Counted from the stretch's first letter, positions 1-5,901 are shown. The stretch: 9,998 bases of DNA from Anaerolineales bacterium (GCA_024643945.1 JAHELX010000179.1:1-9998); one strand, 5' to 3'. Made by a program: numbers and translations. The notes: a model not told the origin generated them from the letters alone.

Positions 1-1
1 G

Positions 2-208
2 GGACACCTCGACGAGAGTTGGTCGGACTGGGCCGGTGGGATGACGATTACGGTCGAAAGCAGAGACGATGATCCGCCGATCACCACCCTGACCGGCACC
101 GTCGACCAGGCTGCTTCGCAGCGCCTGCTGCGCCGGCTCTATTCTCTGGGCCTGCCGTTGATTTCGGCCAACTGTGTCGAGTGTGGCAAGATAGACGATG
201 AACCATAA
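2..208 (+). CDS. C-terminal part of a small Chloroflexota-type hypothetical protein
   Basis: An open frame enters from the left edge and ends at TAA 206-208, giving 68 visible residues; the start lies outside the window. It begins GHLDESWSDWAGGM, continues with ITTLTGTVDQAASQRLL and ends in LGLPLISANCVECGKIDDEP. The order W-x-DW, TxLTG, DQ-A and LGLPLIS matches a small protein of about 90 residues that I know as common and uncharacterised in Chloroflexota; that recognition is from memory. In that family the protein is mostly beta strand followed by one helix. Function is unknown. It is GC-rich, unlike the AT-rich DNA that starts right after its stop codon, so the boundary near 208 may be a transfer junction. 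Confidence 0.7.
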   Translation, partial: GHLDESWSDWAGGMTITVESRDDDPPITTLTGTVDQAASQRLLRRLYSLGLPLISANCVECGKIDDEP

Positions 209-227
209 TAACTTTTAGGAGAAAAAA

Positions 228-290
228 ATGAACACAACATCATCACCCCAATCATCACATGTGGGGATGACATCTTCCCACATTAATTGA
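228..290 (+). CDS. 20-codon leader-like ORF with a strong ribosome binding site
   Basis: ATG 228 to TGA 288-290 encodes 20 residues (MNTTSSPQSSHVGMTSSHIN). AGGAG at 217-221 sits 6 bases upstream of the ATG, a better site than most genes in this window have. The peptide is rich in Ser, Thr and His and matches nothing I recognise. Its 3' half contains the hairpin at 260-282, and its stop codon abuts the putative -10 box of the next promoter. It could be a leader peptide, the stub of a gene whose body was deleted (as happened to the SDR downstream), or chance. Confidence 0.3.
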   Translation: MNTTSSPQSSHVGMTSSHIN

Positions 291-308
291 TATAGTCTGG
301 TCAAACAA
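260..308 (+). promoter_or_regulatory. Promoter with hairpin and operator-like motif upstream of the ATC hydrolase gene
   Basis: A possible promoter has -35 ATGACA (267-272), an 18-base spacer and -10 TATAGT (291-296). The -35 lies inside an inverted repeat: TGTGGG (260-265) pairs with CCCACA (277-282), and GATG (266-269) with CATC (271-274), leaving a TT bulge. Directly over and after the -10 is TAGTCTGGTCAAACAA (293-308), an imperfect dyad that recurs at 1072 and 1373. The arrangement suits repression by a dimeric regulator, for example of the TetR type, but no regulator gene is present. Promoter assignment is inference. Confidence 0.45.
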
Positions 309-372
309 CAAATGAAGTGATAAAAATAGAGAATTTGTCAGTCAAAAAACATATTAAAAAGTGAGGGGAAAA

Positions 373-1050
373 ATGAAACACGGATACTATCTTGACAAAT
401 CAAAGAAACTGGAAAAATCATTGGATGCTTATTTGCAGAAGATGAAAAAACCGTTACTGCAAAGATATGGGGAGAAAAAGACTGATTCAATAATAGAAAA
501 ATCTCGTAAATATTACCCTGATATCATTCAGAAAATGCCATACTTTGAGACACCAATGTATGATTCTCTTATTGTCTTGTGCAGCAGAATGATGGCCTTG
601 AAAAAAGGTATGAAGGAAGAAGGAATAAATGTAGAAGAATATGTTGCGTTTAATATGACGATAACCCGGAAGCAGGCGGAGAAAATCCCTTCATTTATCA
701 GAAAAATCGCCGGTAGATTATATCTTAGCAAATTGGCGCGTTTGTATTTAAAAAGAGTTGGCAAAAGCGCAACCGCAAATGGATGGTCAACAGAGGTTAT
801 TGATGGTAAAAAAGAAGATGATTATGAAATGAAAGTATGCACAAGAGATTGCGGAATGCTCAATTTTATTAGTTCTGTTGGAGAAGATGACCTGAAACCT
901 TACTGTACTTTTTTTGATTTTTCGATGGCTGAAGCAATGGGTATTGGTTTAACGCAGATATCTACTATAGATTCAGGAGCATGTACTTATTGTATGAGTC
1001 ATAATCATAAAACAATATGGCCTGAAGCGATAGAAAAAATTATGAGTTAA
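373..1050 (+). CDS. L-2-amino-thiazoline-4-carboxylate hydrolase family protein
   Basis: This 225-residue protein resembles the ATC hydrolase family (PF14196). The characterised Pseudomonas enzyme opens the thiazoline ring of L-2-amino-thiazoline-4-carboxylate on the way to L-cysteine; whether this relative has that substrate is unknown. The family signature is in the C-terminal third: VCTRDC (C156, C160), PYCTFFDFSMAEAMGIGL (C178) and the final TIDSGACTYCMSH (C204, C207). The N-terminal 130 residues are Lys-rich and mostly helical, with no signal peptide or membrane segment. I chose ATG 373 over the in-frame GTG 361 because GAGGGG (363-368) is well spaced before it. The gene is AT-rich (GC clearly below 40 percent by eye, against well above 50 percent on the right side), which suggests acquisition from a low-GC donor. 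It lies behind a promoter with an operator-like dyad and may once have formed a regulon with the SDR and hydrolase downstream. Confidence 0.75.
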   Translation: MKHGYYLDKSKKLEKSLDAYLQKMKKPLLQRYGEKKTDSIIEKSRKYYPDIIQKMPYFETPMYDSLIVLCSRMMALKKGMKEEGINVEEYVAFNMTITRKQAEKIPSFIRKIAGRLYLSKLARLYLKRVGKSATANGWSTEVIDGKKEDDYEMKVCTRDCGMLNFISSVGEDDLKPYCTFFDFSMAEAMGIGLTQISTIDSGACTYCMSHNHKTIWPEAIEKIMS

Positions 1051-1064
1051 GGGTCTGACAAAAT

Positions 1065-1087
1065 ATTGATATAGTCTGAGCGAACAA
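1065..1087 (+). promoter_or_regulatory. Second copy of the -10/operator motif, upstream of the SDR remnant
   Basis: ATTGATATAGTCTG at 1065-1078 is an exact repeat of 286-299 and is followed by AGCGAACAA, matching the first copy at most positions. It contains TATAGT as a possible -10 (1070-1075). It lies 32 bases before the ATG of the broken dehydrogenase. The shared core (1072-1087) fits TAGWCYGNNYRAACAA. Repetition is seen directly; an operator role is inferred. Confidence 0.45.
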
Positions 1088-1119
1088 ATAATAGCGCGTG
1101 ATCAGAAAGAGGCACAGAA

Positions 1120-1268
1120 ATGAAAACAAAAACTTTTCAGAATCACGTCACTATTGTAACTGGAGCATCCAGCTGAAAGTGATAGCCCCAGGCTTATTGG
1201 ACAAGGTCGTTATGGATAAGGTTTTTCGCCCAATTGTAGAAAGAGCTAACCAAAGTGACAGGCAATAA
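1120..1268 (+). pseudogene. Short-chain dehydrogenase/reductase with its middle deleted
   Basis: The ATG at 1120 starts MKTKTFQNHVTIVTGASS and then hits TGA at 1174-1176. This is the first beta strand and the start of the TGxxxGxG nucleotide-binding motif of a classical SDR, cut after TGASS. From 1176, in another frame, the sequence reads KVIAPGLLDKVVMDKVFRPI through to TAA at 1266-1268, which looks like the C-terminal tail of the same kind of enzyme. A normal SDR has about 250-270 residues, so roughly 200 codons are missing, including the YxxxK catalytic motif. AGAGGC ahead of the ATG is a weak ribosome site. The remnant cannot make an active enzyme. Assigning the C-terminal half to an SDR is less certain than the N-terminal half. 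Confidence 0.65.
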
Positions 1269-1272
1269 CAGC

Positions 1273-1311
1273 CTAACCCAAATTACAGACGATGTACGTT
1301 TGTCAGGTTAG
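1273..1311 (+). repeat. Inverted repeat after the SDR remnant
   Basis: CTAACC (1273-1278) pairs with GGTTAG (1306-1311), with a further ACA/TGT match inside. It starts five bases after the SDR stop codon and has no T-run after it, so it is at best a weak terminator. The rest of 1269-1410 holds only the third operator-like copy and the hydrolase start region. Confidence 0.3.
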
Positions 1312-1372
1312 TAAACGGAGCGATAGCAACGTTCCACGTTCTGATTAGTAAATCTTGGAATTGCCAATAAAC

Positions 1373-1388
1373 TAGACCGGCTGAACAA
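1373..1388 (+). promoter_or_regulatory. Third, diverged copy of the operator-like motif, upstream of the alpha/beta hydrolase
   Basis: TAGACCGGCTGAACAA fits the consensus TAGWCYGNNYRAACAA shared with 293-308 and 1072-1087. TTGGAA (1356-1361) or TTGCCA (1361-1366) could act as -35 elements, but I see no convincing -10. It lies about 22 bases before the chosen hydrolase start. It is the weakest of the three copies, so a regulatory role is tentative. Confidence 0.35.
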
Positions 1389-1410
1389 CTATTGAATGTG
1401 GAGATTCCAA

Positions 1411-2268
1411 ATGATTACTAAATTTCTTGAACTTCCCGATGGCCGCCGGCTTTGCTACGCGGAGTACGGAGATCCCAATGGTACACCGATTTTTGTTTTT
1501 CACGGCAATCCCGGTTCGCGGCTACTCTGGAGCGTGATACCAGGTTCGCCTTTTTTGCCCAATGTTCGATTGATTGCACCCGATCGGCCGGGGTATGGAC
1601 AAACCGATTTTGTAGAGGGTGTAACTACGCTTGAGAATTGGCCTAATGACGTTGCTGCTCTGGCGGATTCATTGGGAATAGAGAAATTTGCTGTTTTTGG
1701 TCCATCAGGCGGCGGACCGTATGCCCTGGCCTGCGCATGGAAAATGCCGGAGCGTTTGACTTCGGTGGGCCTCTTCGCCAGTGTCGGGCCTTTTATCCCG
1801 GAAACAGATAAGAATATCAATCCGATTGTCCGCACCCTGTGGTCCAATGTATCGAAGGCTCCCGGGCTGTTTAGAATTCAGATGAGGTTGTTTGCCTGGT
1901 TGGCGAGGAAAGCCCCCGGGCTGTATGTAAGAATGATCTTGCAAGAGTTTAGTGAGACCGATAGAAAAGATTACGCGCGCCTTGATGTTGGCAATATGAT
2001 TCAGGCCGATCGTAATGAAGGTTACCGGCAGAAAGGCATTGGCACATGGTATGACATGTTGCTCCCCAGTAATTGGCCAATCCCGTTGAATGAGATAAAA
2101 TCCAAGGTCTTTATCTGGTGGGGCGAAGAAGATATGTCGGCTCCCCTTTCAATGGGCCAATACATGGCTGAAAAGATTCCCAACTGTGAGGCGACTTTTA
2201 TTAAGGGCGTAGGGCACTTCTGGATCTTTGAGCATTTGGATGAAATGTTGGCGAAACTGGTGGAGTGA
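1411..2268 (+). CDS. Alpha/beta hydrolase
   Basis: This complete 285-residue protein has the alpha/beta hydrolase fold. The oxyanion-hole region is HGNPGSR (31-37). The strand before the first acidic loop gives LIAPDRPGYGQT (54-65). The nucleophile elbow GPSGGGPYAL places the catalytic serine at S99. The acid is probably D241 in WWGEEDMSAP, and the histidine is H269 in GVGHFWIFEH. No signal peptide or membrane segment is visible, so it is probably a cytoplasmic esterase, peptidase-like or haloalkane-type hydrolase; the substrate cannot be read from the sequence. An in-frame ATG at 1396 would add five residues, but GGAG at 1400-1403 lies seven bases before ATG 1411, which I prefer. It is followed 17 bases later by the DJ-1-type gene, suggesting co-transcription. 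It is the only fully intact enzyme gene between 1120 and 4123. Confidence 0.85.
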   Translation: MITKFLELPDGRRLCYAEYGDPNGTPIFVFHGNPGSRLLWSVIPGSPFLPNVRLIAPDRPGYGQTDFVEGVTTLENWPNDVAALADSLGIEKFAVFGPSGGGPYALACAWKMPERLTSVGLFASVGPFIPETDKNINPIVRTLWSNVSKAPGLFRIQMRLFAWLARKAPGLYVRMILQEFSETDRKDYARLDVGNMIQADRNEGYRQKGIGTWYDMLLPSNWPIPLNEIKSKVFIWWGEEDMSAPLSMGQYMAEKIPNCEATFIKGVGHFWIFEHLDEMLAKLVE

Positions 2269-2285
2269 AAACCTGGAGGGAGATC

Positions 2286-2825
2286 ATGACCGTTTCGCGC
2301 GTACGCATCCACCAGCAACCTGATGCCGCAGCACCTTTCAACGTGTTTACGATTGCAGCCAACATCCACCCTATTCACGCTCGTGGCGGATTGCTCGTGT
2401 TGCCAAAATATGATCTTGTAAACCACCCTCCAATCGATGTCCTGATTATCCCTGGCGGTATCGTCTCTGACGAGTTGCAGCGCGAAACAGTCATCCAGTG
2501 GATTGCCCGATGCGCTCGTACAGCTTCAATCACAGCTTCGGTCTGTACCAGCGCATTCCTGCTTGGCAAAGCTGGACTGCTCGATGGGAAGCAAGCGACA
2601 ACACATTGGGAAGATATCCCAGAGATGCGTGCGATGTTCCCTCAAATTGAAGTAAAAGCGGAAACCAGATGGGTTGATACCGGGATGATCGTTAGTTCAG
2701 CAGGCATATCGGCCGGTATTGATATGAGCCTTCACCTAGTGGAACGTCTTGAAAGTAAAGCCTTAGCTGTGAGCACCGCCCGTCAAATGGAGTTCGATTG
2801 GCAAAATTCTGGTTTATCTTTCTAG
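2286..2825 (+). CDS. DJ-1/PfpI family protein lacking the usual N-terminus
   Basis: The 179-residue product matches the DJ-1/PfpI superfamily, closest in feel to isonitrile-hydratase-like proteins and the N-terminal domains of GlxA-type AraC regulators. Features in order: FNVFTIA (18-24), ARGGLLVLP (32-40), DVLIIPGGI (51-59), and the nucleophile elbow SVCTSAFLLGKAGLLDG with C87, followed by ATTHW (H107). The superfamily normally begins with a strand such as VAILLFDGVEVLDFAGP carrying a conserved acidic residue; here the protein starts near the following FEVFxVxxR region, so about 25-35 residues are absent. GGAGGG before ATG 2286 gives a good start; GTG 2265, overlapping the hydrolase stop, would add seven residues but not the missing strand. 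The fold is probably damaged, so activity is doubtful. It follows the hydrolase closely as a likely operon partner. Confidence 0.7.
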   Translation: MTVSRVRIHQQPDAAAPFNVFTIAANIHPIHARGGLLVLPKYDLVNHPPIDVLIIPGGIVSDELQRETVIQWIARCARTASITASVCTSAFLLGKAGLLDGKQATTHWEDIPEMRAMFPQIEVKAETRWVDTGMIVSSAGISAGIDMSLHLVERLESKALAVSTARQMEFDWQNSGLSF

Positions 2826-4123
2826 CCGCCCGCCCCGGGCGGCCCCACAATATTAAGGGGATTAAAGAGCAGAAGGTATTTGCGGGTAAACCCCAAAGCA
2901 AAACGCTGTATACCGTAGTAAATTCGACTGCCTGGATTCCGGTCACGGTACACATCTTTACACGGCTGTTTCCTTTCTTTTACCCTGAAGGTTTTTCGAT
3001 TACGCCGCTGTACAGGCTAATTTGGTGGCTTAGTTTTGACCTTTCATTACTCTGTATGCTGTATCTGATGATCGAAACCTTCTGGCGGTATTTCGATAAA
3101 ACCGGGAGAATCTGGAGTGAACTGAACAGGAATTCTTACGGCGTTTACATCATCCACGTGATCGTTATCGGTGTCTTCGGCACACTATTGTTGAACCTGA
3201 ACCTGCCTGCTTTGGTGAAATATCCCATGTTGATTGTCTTGACCTATAAGGATGATGAAGTGCTGGTGAATGTTCATGCGACTTCTGTAAACTGGCATGA
3301 TTGGCATTTCTTGACGGGCACACCTTTCCTGGCTCGCATAATGGCTGGGCTGCTCAAACCAAAAAACAAAGTGTTGGGCATTGACGTGGCGGGGCGGGTT
3401 GAGGCAGTTGGGGCAAACGTCACGCAATTTCAGCCGGGCGATGAGGTATTCGGGTCGAACAGACACGGGTGCTTTGCCGAGTATGTGTGTGTTTCTGAAG
3501 AGGGAGTGGTGACGAAACCGGCCAATATGACTTTCGAGGAAGTGGCGGCTGTTCCTGGAGCAGCACTCACCGCCCTGCAGGCTCTGCGCGATCACGGACA
3601 GATTCAGCGAGGGCAAAAGGTTCTGATTAACGGCGCGTCTGGCGGGGTGGGTACGTTTGCGGTGCAAATTGCCAAGTCGTTGGGCGCCGAAGTGACCGGT
3701 GTATGCAGCACCAGGAATGTGGACCTGGTGCGCGCGATTGGCGCAGACCAAGTTATTGATTACACCCTGGAAGATTTCACCCAAAATGGGGAACGTTATG
3801 ACCTGATTTTCGATGCCGCGAGGAAGCGTTCGTTTTCAGATTGCAAACGTGTATTAAGGCCTCAGGGGATTTACGTCACAACAGAATTTTCGCCGGTTCT
3901 TGCGCTCGGAGGACTGTGGAAATCAATGACCGGGAACCAGAAAATGGTGCCGCTGCTCGCAAAGGCACCAAACAAAATGGACCTGGTTTTCATGAGAGAG
4001 CTACTTGAAGGCGGAGAAGTAGCACCGACCATAGATCGACGTTACTCGTTGAGTGAGCTCCCTGACGCTCTCCGGTATCTCGAAAAAGGACACGCCCAAG
4101 GAAAAGTCGTTATTACTATATGA
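2798..4123 (+). CDS. In-frame chimera: acyltransferase-3 tail fused to N-truncated MDR oxidoreductase
   Basis: One open frame of 441 codons joins two unrelated protein parts. The first 15-20 codons overlap the DJ-1 gene, and the ATG at 2798 is probably not a true start. Residues about 20-150 are the C-terminal end of a membrane acyltransferase (OafA/YrhL type), with hydrophobic helices and NRNSYGVYIIHVIVIGV. At about 3246 the sequence turns into a medium-chain dehydrogenase/reductase: KDDEVLVNVHATSVNWHDW, then GIDVAGRVEAVGANVTQFQPGDEVFG, the nucleotide-binding INGASGGVGTFAVQIAKSLG, and IGADQVIDYTLEDF. The C-terminus (LEKGHAQGKVVITI) is normal for NADPH-dependent quinone-reductase-like MDRs. 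These usually have about 320-340 residues; about 290 remain, so the first 30 or so are missing. The cofactor domain is intact but the catalytic domain is clipped. A membrane-anchored product is possible; more likely it is debris from a deletion. Confidence 0.75.
   Translation: MAKFWFIFLAARPGRPHNIKGIKEQKVFAGKPQSKTLYTVVNSTAWIPVTVHIFTRLFPFFYPEGFSITPLYRLIWWLSFDLSLLCMLYLMIETFWRYFDKTGRIWSELNRNSYGVYIIHVIVIGVFGTLLLNLNLPALVKYPMLIVLTYKDDEVLVNVHATSVNWHDWHFLTGTPFLARIMAGLLKPKNKVLGIDVAGRVEAVGANVTQFQPGDEVFGSNRHGCFAEYVCVSEEGVVTKPANMTFEEVAAVPGAALTALQALRDHGQIQRGQKVLINGASGGVGTFAVQIAKSLGAEVTGVCSTRNVDLVRAIGADQVIDYTLEDFTQNGERYDLIFDAARKRSFSDCKRVLRPQGIYVTTEFSPVLALGGLWKSMTGNQKMVPLLAKAPNKMDLVFMRELLEGGEVAPTIDRRYSLSELPDALRYLEKGHAQGKVVITI
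2825..2843 (+). terminator. GC-rich perfect hairpin after the DJ-1-type gene
   Basis: GCCGCCCG (2825-2832), a CCC loop and CGGGCGGC (2836-2843) form a perfect 8-bp stem that starts on the last base of the DJ-1 stop codon. No T-run follows, so intrinsic termination would be weak. It resembles the C/G hairpins inserted in the yifB fragments farther right and may be an insertion of that kind or a deletion scar. Confidence 0.4.
2844..3246 (+). pseudogene. C-terminal fragment of a membrane acyltransferase (acyltransferase 3 family)
   Basis: This is the upstream half of the chimera. It shows several hydrophobic stretches: the one ending RLFPFFYPEG, WWLSFDLSLLCMLYLMIE, the family-typical NSYGVYIIHVIVIGV, and ALVKYPMLIVLTY. 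Full-length family members have about 350-400 residues and ten membrane helices; only the last three or four remain. The conserved N-terminal His and Arg needed for acyl transfer are not present. Confidence 0.6.
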
Positions 4124-4212
4124 CATCAGGCAGGTGCTTGTTAAGCGGTGGCAGGGCAATGCCATGCCATGGTCGTCGGTCGATGAAGCGACGGTACGCA
4201 GCTGAACTATCA

Positions 4213-4338
4213 CTACCTTTCTTGGGCCAGCTTGTCCAGGAAATCGGCAAAGGCGCGGAGTTCAAGCGTTACTTGCTGCAAGGCCGGGCGCAGGCGCTGT
4301 ACCAGGTGTTCAATTCGCAGGGGGTCGAATTCGAATTT
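4213..4338 (-). pseudogene. Possible C-terminal fragment of an unrecognised protein
   Basis: On the minus strand, codons from 4338 down to TAG 4213-4215 read KFEFDPLRIEHLVQRLRPAL and on to LRAFADFLDKLAQER. The codons are GC-rich at the third position and the fragment looks helical, but I do not recognise it. It joins, out of frame, the DUF2281 remnant at about 4339. An opposite-strand frame is also open here, so coding direction is uncertain. Confidence 0.25.
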
Positions 4339-4445
4339 GTGCGACTGGGCCTCTGGTAACGAGTACGCAGGAAGGCGATAAAATCGACTACCTGTTGCTG
4401 GGCTTCGCTAGGAAGTGAGTTAAAATCCTTCCAGAGAGGAATCTG
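4335..4445 (-). pseudogene. DUF2281 antitoxin-like remnant with both ends replaced
   Basis: The minus strand encodes LWKDFNSLPSEAQQQVVDFI and AFLRTRYQRPSR, almost the same as residues 7-37 of the intact DUF2281 protein at 7996-8229. The N-terminal MNKEQV is replaced by other sequence (EVQIPL), and after RPSR the homology stops and the frame runs into unrelated DNA. No start codon with a well-spaced ribosome site is evident. It is a scrambled second copy, probably inactive. Confidence 0.55.
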
Positions 4446-4461
4446 CACTTCCCCGAGTCCC

Positions 4462-4485
4462 CTTTTGTGAATAACTAGAAAAGGA
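4462..4485. repeat. Diverged copy of the CCTTTT/AAAAGG palindrome
   Basis: CCTTTT (4462-4467) pairs with AAAAGG (4480-4485), followed by ATGCGAGCGA. The same palindrome and flank occur at 5297-5320 and 8367-8390. Here the AGTATACT promoter box found next to the other copies is missing. It lies between the TumE-type gene and the DUF2281 remnant. Confidence 0.5.
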
Positions 4486-4527
4486 TGCGAGCGATAATGG
4501 CAGGAAGCCCCACGCACAGGAATGGGC

Positions 4528-4929
4528 TTAGATGTTTATGGTTGGGGGAATTTCCTCTTCGAGGATATTCAGCAACTCTATCATACTGACTGGATAACCA
4601 GGCACGACATCTCGCTCGTGGTTGAGGTGGATGTGATGCGGAGCGTTCTCCAACTGGGGATGATCAGGTGTGCTGTCCCAGCGCCGTCGTAGCGTCTTCC
4701 TATCGCCGTCCATCGACTGATGGCGATAGTCAACTGTGACTAACTGGCCTTCTTCGAGAACGAAGTATTCCGCAGCTTCCAGGAAATCACCGTTGGCGAG
4801 AGTGGCACGAACTCGAATATACCCATCGTCAGTGTTGGCCCAGGAGCGAATAACTTGATAAGTAGCAACAGTGGGACTACTCACCAAGGCCAGCTCAACC
4901 TCGGCCAGGTAATCCGCAACGTCACTCAT
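4528..4929 (-). CDS. TumE/DUF6516-type toxin
   Basis: The 133-residue protein matches the toxin TumE family (DUF6516). Features in order: an N-terminal helix SDVADYLAEVELALVSS (2-18), strands IRVRATLANGDFLEAAEYF (38-56) and VTVDYRHQ (64-71), the family-typical LRRRWDSTPDHPQL (80-93), PHHIHL (97-102), and a last helix SMIELLNILEEEI. The paired histidines in DHPxL and PHHxH are the best candidates for the active site; the biochemical activity of this branch is not known to me. The chosen start ATG 4929 overlaps the stop of the upstream gene as ATGA (4926-4929), typical of toxin-antitoxin translational coupling. A longer frame from 4998 would lie inside the antitoxin gene and is unlikely. The family assignment is from memory of the motifs. 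Confidence 0.8.
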   Translation of the reverse strand: MSDVADYLAEVELALVSSPTVATYQVIRSWANTDDGYIRVRATLANGDFLEAAEYFVLEEGQLVTVDYRHQSMDGDRKTLRRRWDSTPDHPQLENAPHHIHLNHERDVVPGYPVSMIELLNILEEEIPPTINI

Positions 4930-5240
4930 GCGTGCTCGCCGCGTAAGATCGCGAGACGATCCCAAATACGTTGCCGCATCTTGCAGAAGGCGTTCCATTC
5001 CATGAAGTCGGCCGAATCAGCCATGCGACCAGCCTTGAATCGGCTCCAGAACTCTTCGGAAGACAGCCCATACTGCTTTTCAAACTCGGCCAGTTCCCTA
5101 TTTACGCGCTGCAAGTCAGCTTCATCTCGAGCAATCTGATGATCGACAATCTTTCGCAACGCATTGTCGAGGTAGGGATTAGCGAACCCCGCCATGTAGA
5201 GCTGTTTCAGGCGTTCGAGATCATTTGTTGCGACTGACAT
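4926..5240 (-). CDS. Antitoxin partner of the TumE-type toxin (helical protein)
   Basis: The 104-residue product is charged and almost entirely helical: LERLKQLYMAGFANPYLDNA, then a coiled-coil-like IARDEADLQRVNRELAEFEK, then YGLSSEEFWSRFKAGRMADS and a final helix DFMEWNAFCKMRQRIWDRLA. A protein of this type regularly precedes DUF6516 toxins in Chloroflexota and cyanobacteria (from memory), so an antitoxin role follows mainly from position. No DNA-binding motif is obvious. GAGG ends six bases before ATG 5240, and a TATACT promoter lies about 40 bases upstream. It overlaps the toxin gene by four bases (ATGA), with the antitoxin first as in most type II modules. Confidence 0.7.
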   Translation of the reverse strand: MSVATNDLERLKQLYMAGFANPYLDNALRKIVDHQIARDEADLQRVNRELAEFEKQYGLSSEEFWSRFKAGRMADSADFMEWNAFCKMRQRIWDRLAILRGEHA

Positions 5241-5280
5241 AGTCTACCTCAACCCCCATGAAATACTGTTCGTTGGTATA

Positions 5281-5309
5281 AGTATACTATGAGTTCCCTT
5301 TTCTGAACA
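5281..5309 (-). promoter_or_regulatory. Promoter of the TumE antitoxin-toxin operon
   Basis: On the minus strand -10 TATACT (5281-5286) lies 17 bases after TGTTCA (5304-5309), a weak -35. The -10 is the centre of AAGTATACTA (5280-5289), which also occurs at 7474-7483 and 8350-8359 ahead of other module genes. The -35 lies inside the palindrome 5297-5320, a geometry that would allow autorepression. Confidence 0.5.
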
Positions 5310-5320
5310 GTTAGAAAAGG
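5297..5320. repeat. Palindrome CCTTTTCT / AGAAAAGG
   Basis: A perfect 8-bp inverted repeat (5297-5304 with 5313-5320) around an 8-base loop. It lies between the stop of the deleted 272-aa gene copy and the TumE operon promoter, covering the -35. It could be an operator or a terminator for the gene upstream, although no T-run follows on the minus strand. Confidence 0.5.
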
Positions 5321-5331
5321 ATGCAAGCGAC

Positions 5332-5717
5332 TTAAGACAGCAAATCATCCAGGAGTGTCGTCTGCACCACGTCCCAGCCGGTATAAGGACTGGGCTGCAA
5401 GCGGAAATATGCCTCCACCTGCCCATTACTCTTCTGCCCTGCGTCATTCCAGGCAACGACGGCGCATACCTTTGCCTCATCCCCCTCCACCTGGACCGTG
5501 ATGGGCTTTATTGTAACGCGATTGGTTGGCGGCAGGCGTTCCCAAACGGCCTCAATCCTCTGTTGGAATTGCGCTGCTGTGATCGGCTCTCCTTGCGCGT
5601 TGAACAGCGGCTGTTTTGCCAGGCCGGGCAGGAAGTACTCCTTGTCGTGAGTGAACACATCAAGCACAAAATGCTCTACCCATCGTCCAGCCATTCGTTG
5701 TTTATGCTGTTCTCCAC
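5332..5717 (-). pseudogene. Deleted copy of the 272-aa hypothetical gene
   Basis: From 5682 down to TAA at 5332 the sequence equals 8402-8752 of the intact gene almost base for base. The first 11-12 codons (GTG at 5717, ENSINNEWLD) are also present. Between them 433 bases corresponding to 8753-9185 are missing, and because 433 is not a multiple of three the original frame stops soon after the junction (5682/5683). A new ATG at 5694 could make a 120-residue C-terminal protein starting MAGRWVEHFVLDVF, which would be just the NTF2-like C-terminal half. It is probably a pseudogene. Confidence 0.75.
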
Positions 5718-5838
5718 CTTGATTATGCCACCTTTAAATCAGACTTGTCGCCGCGGCCGGTACTGAATCGCCTCGGCAATATGCGCCGTCTGGATGTGCT
5801 CGCTGCCTGCCAGATCGGCAATGGTGCGCCCCAGCTTG

Positions 5839-5858
5839 CCCGCTGGGTGCTTCGCTTA
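5839..5858 (-). repeat. Short insertion 1 in yifB fragment A (20 bp)
   Basis: On the yifB sense strand it reads TAAGCGAAGCA then CCC-AGC-GGG, and splits the codon pair for Leu-Lys of RVLKLG (GTGCT^CAAG). The intact copy has no bases here. The hairpin is short and ends exactly at the 3' boundary. It introduces a TAA in the sense frame near its start. Confidence 0.65.
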
Positions 5859-5901
5859 AGCACGCGGTGATAGGCCCGGGCACTCAAATGCATCTGCTGC
5901 A

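Noticed and set aside
286..1087. The two ATTGATATAGTCTG copies as target-site repeats of a transposon carrying the ATC hydrolase
   Set aside because: Both copies lie at the same place relative to a following gene, a diverged third copy occurs before the hydrolase, and no terminal inverted repeats or transposase are seen; promoter/operator repeats explain it better.
3185..3784. Minus-strand frame of 199 codons opposite the MDR part
   Set aside because: It is antisense to a clear Rossmann-fold coding sequence with conserved motifs and has no ribosome site.
4120..4359. Plus-strand frame starting on the MDR stop codon (79 codons)
   Set aside because: There is no ribosome site; its 3' end is antisense to the DUF2281 remnant, and the opposite strand reads at least as well.
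4528..4998. Longer TumE-type toxin starting at 4998
   Set aside because: The extra 23 residues lie within the antitoxin gene, while the ATGA overlap at 4926-4929 gives the usual toxin start.
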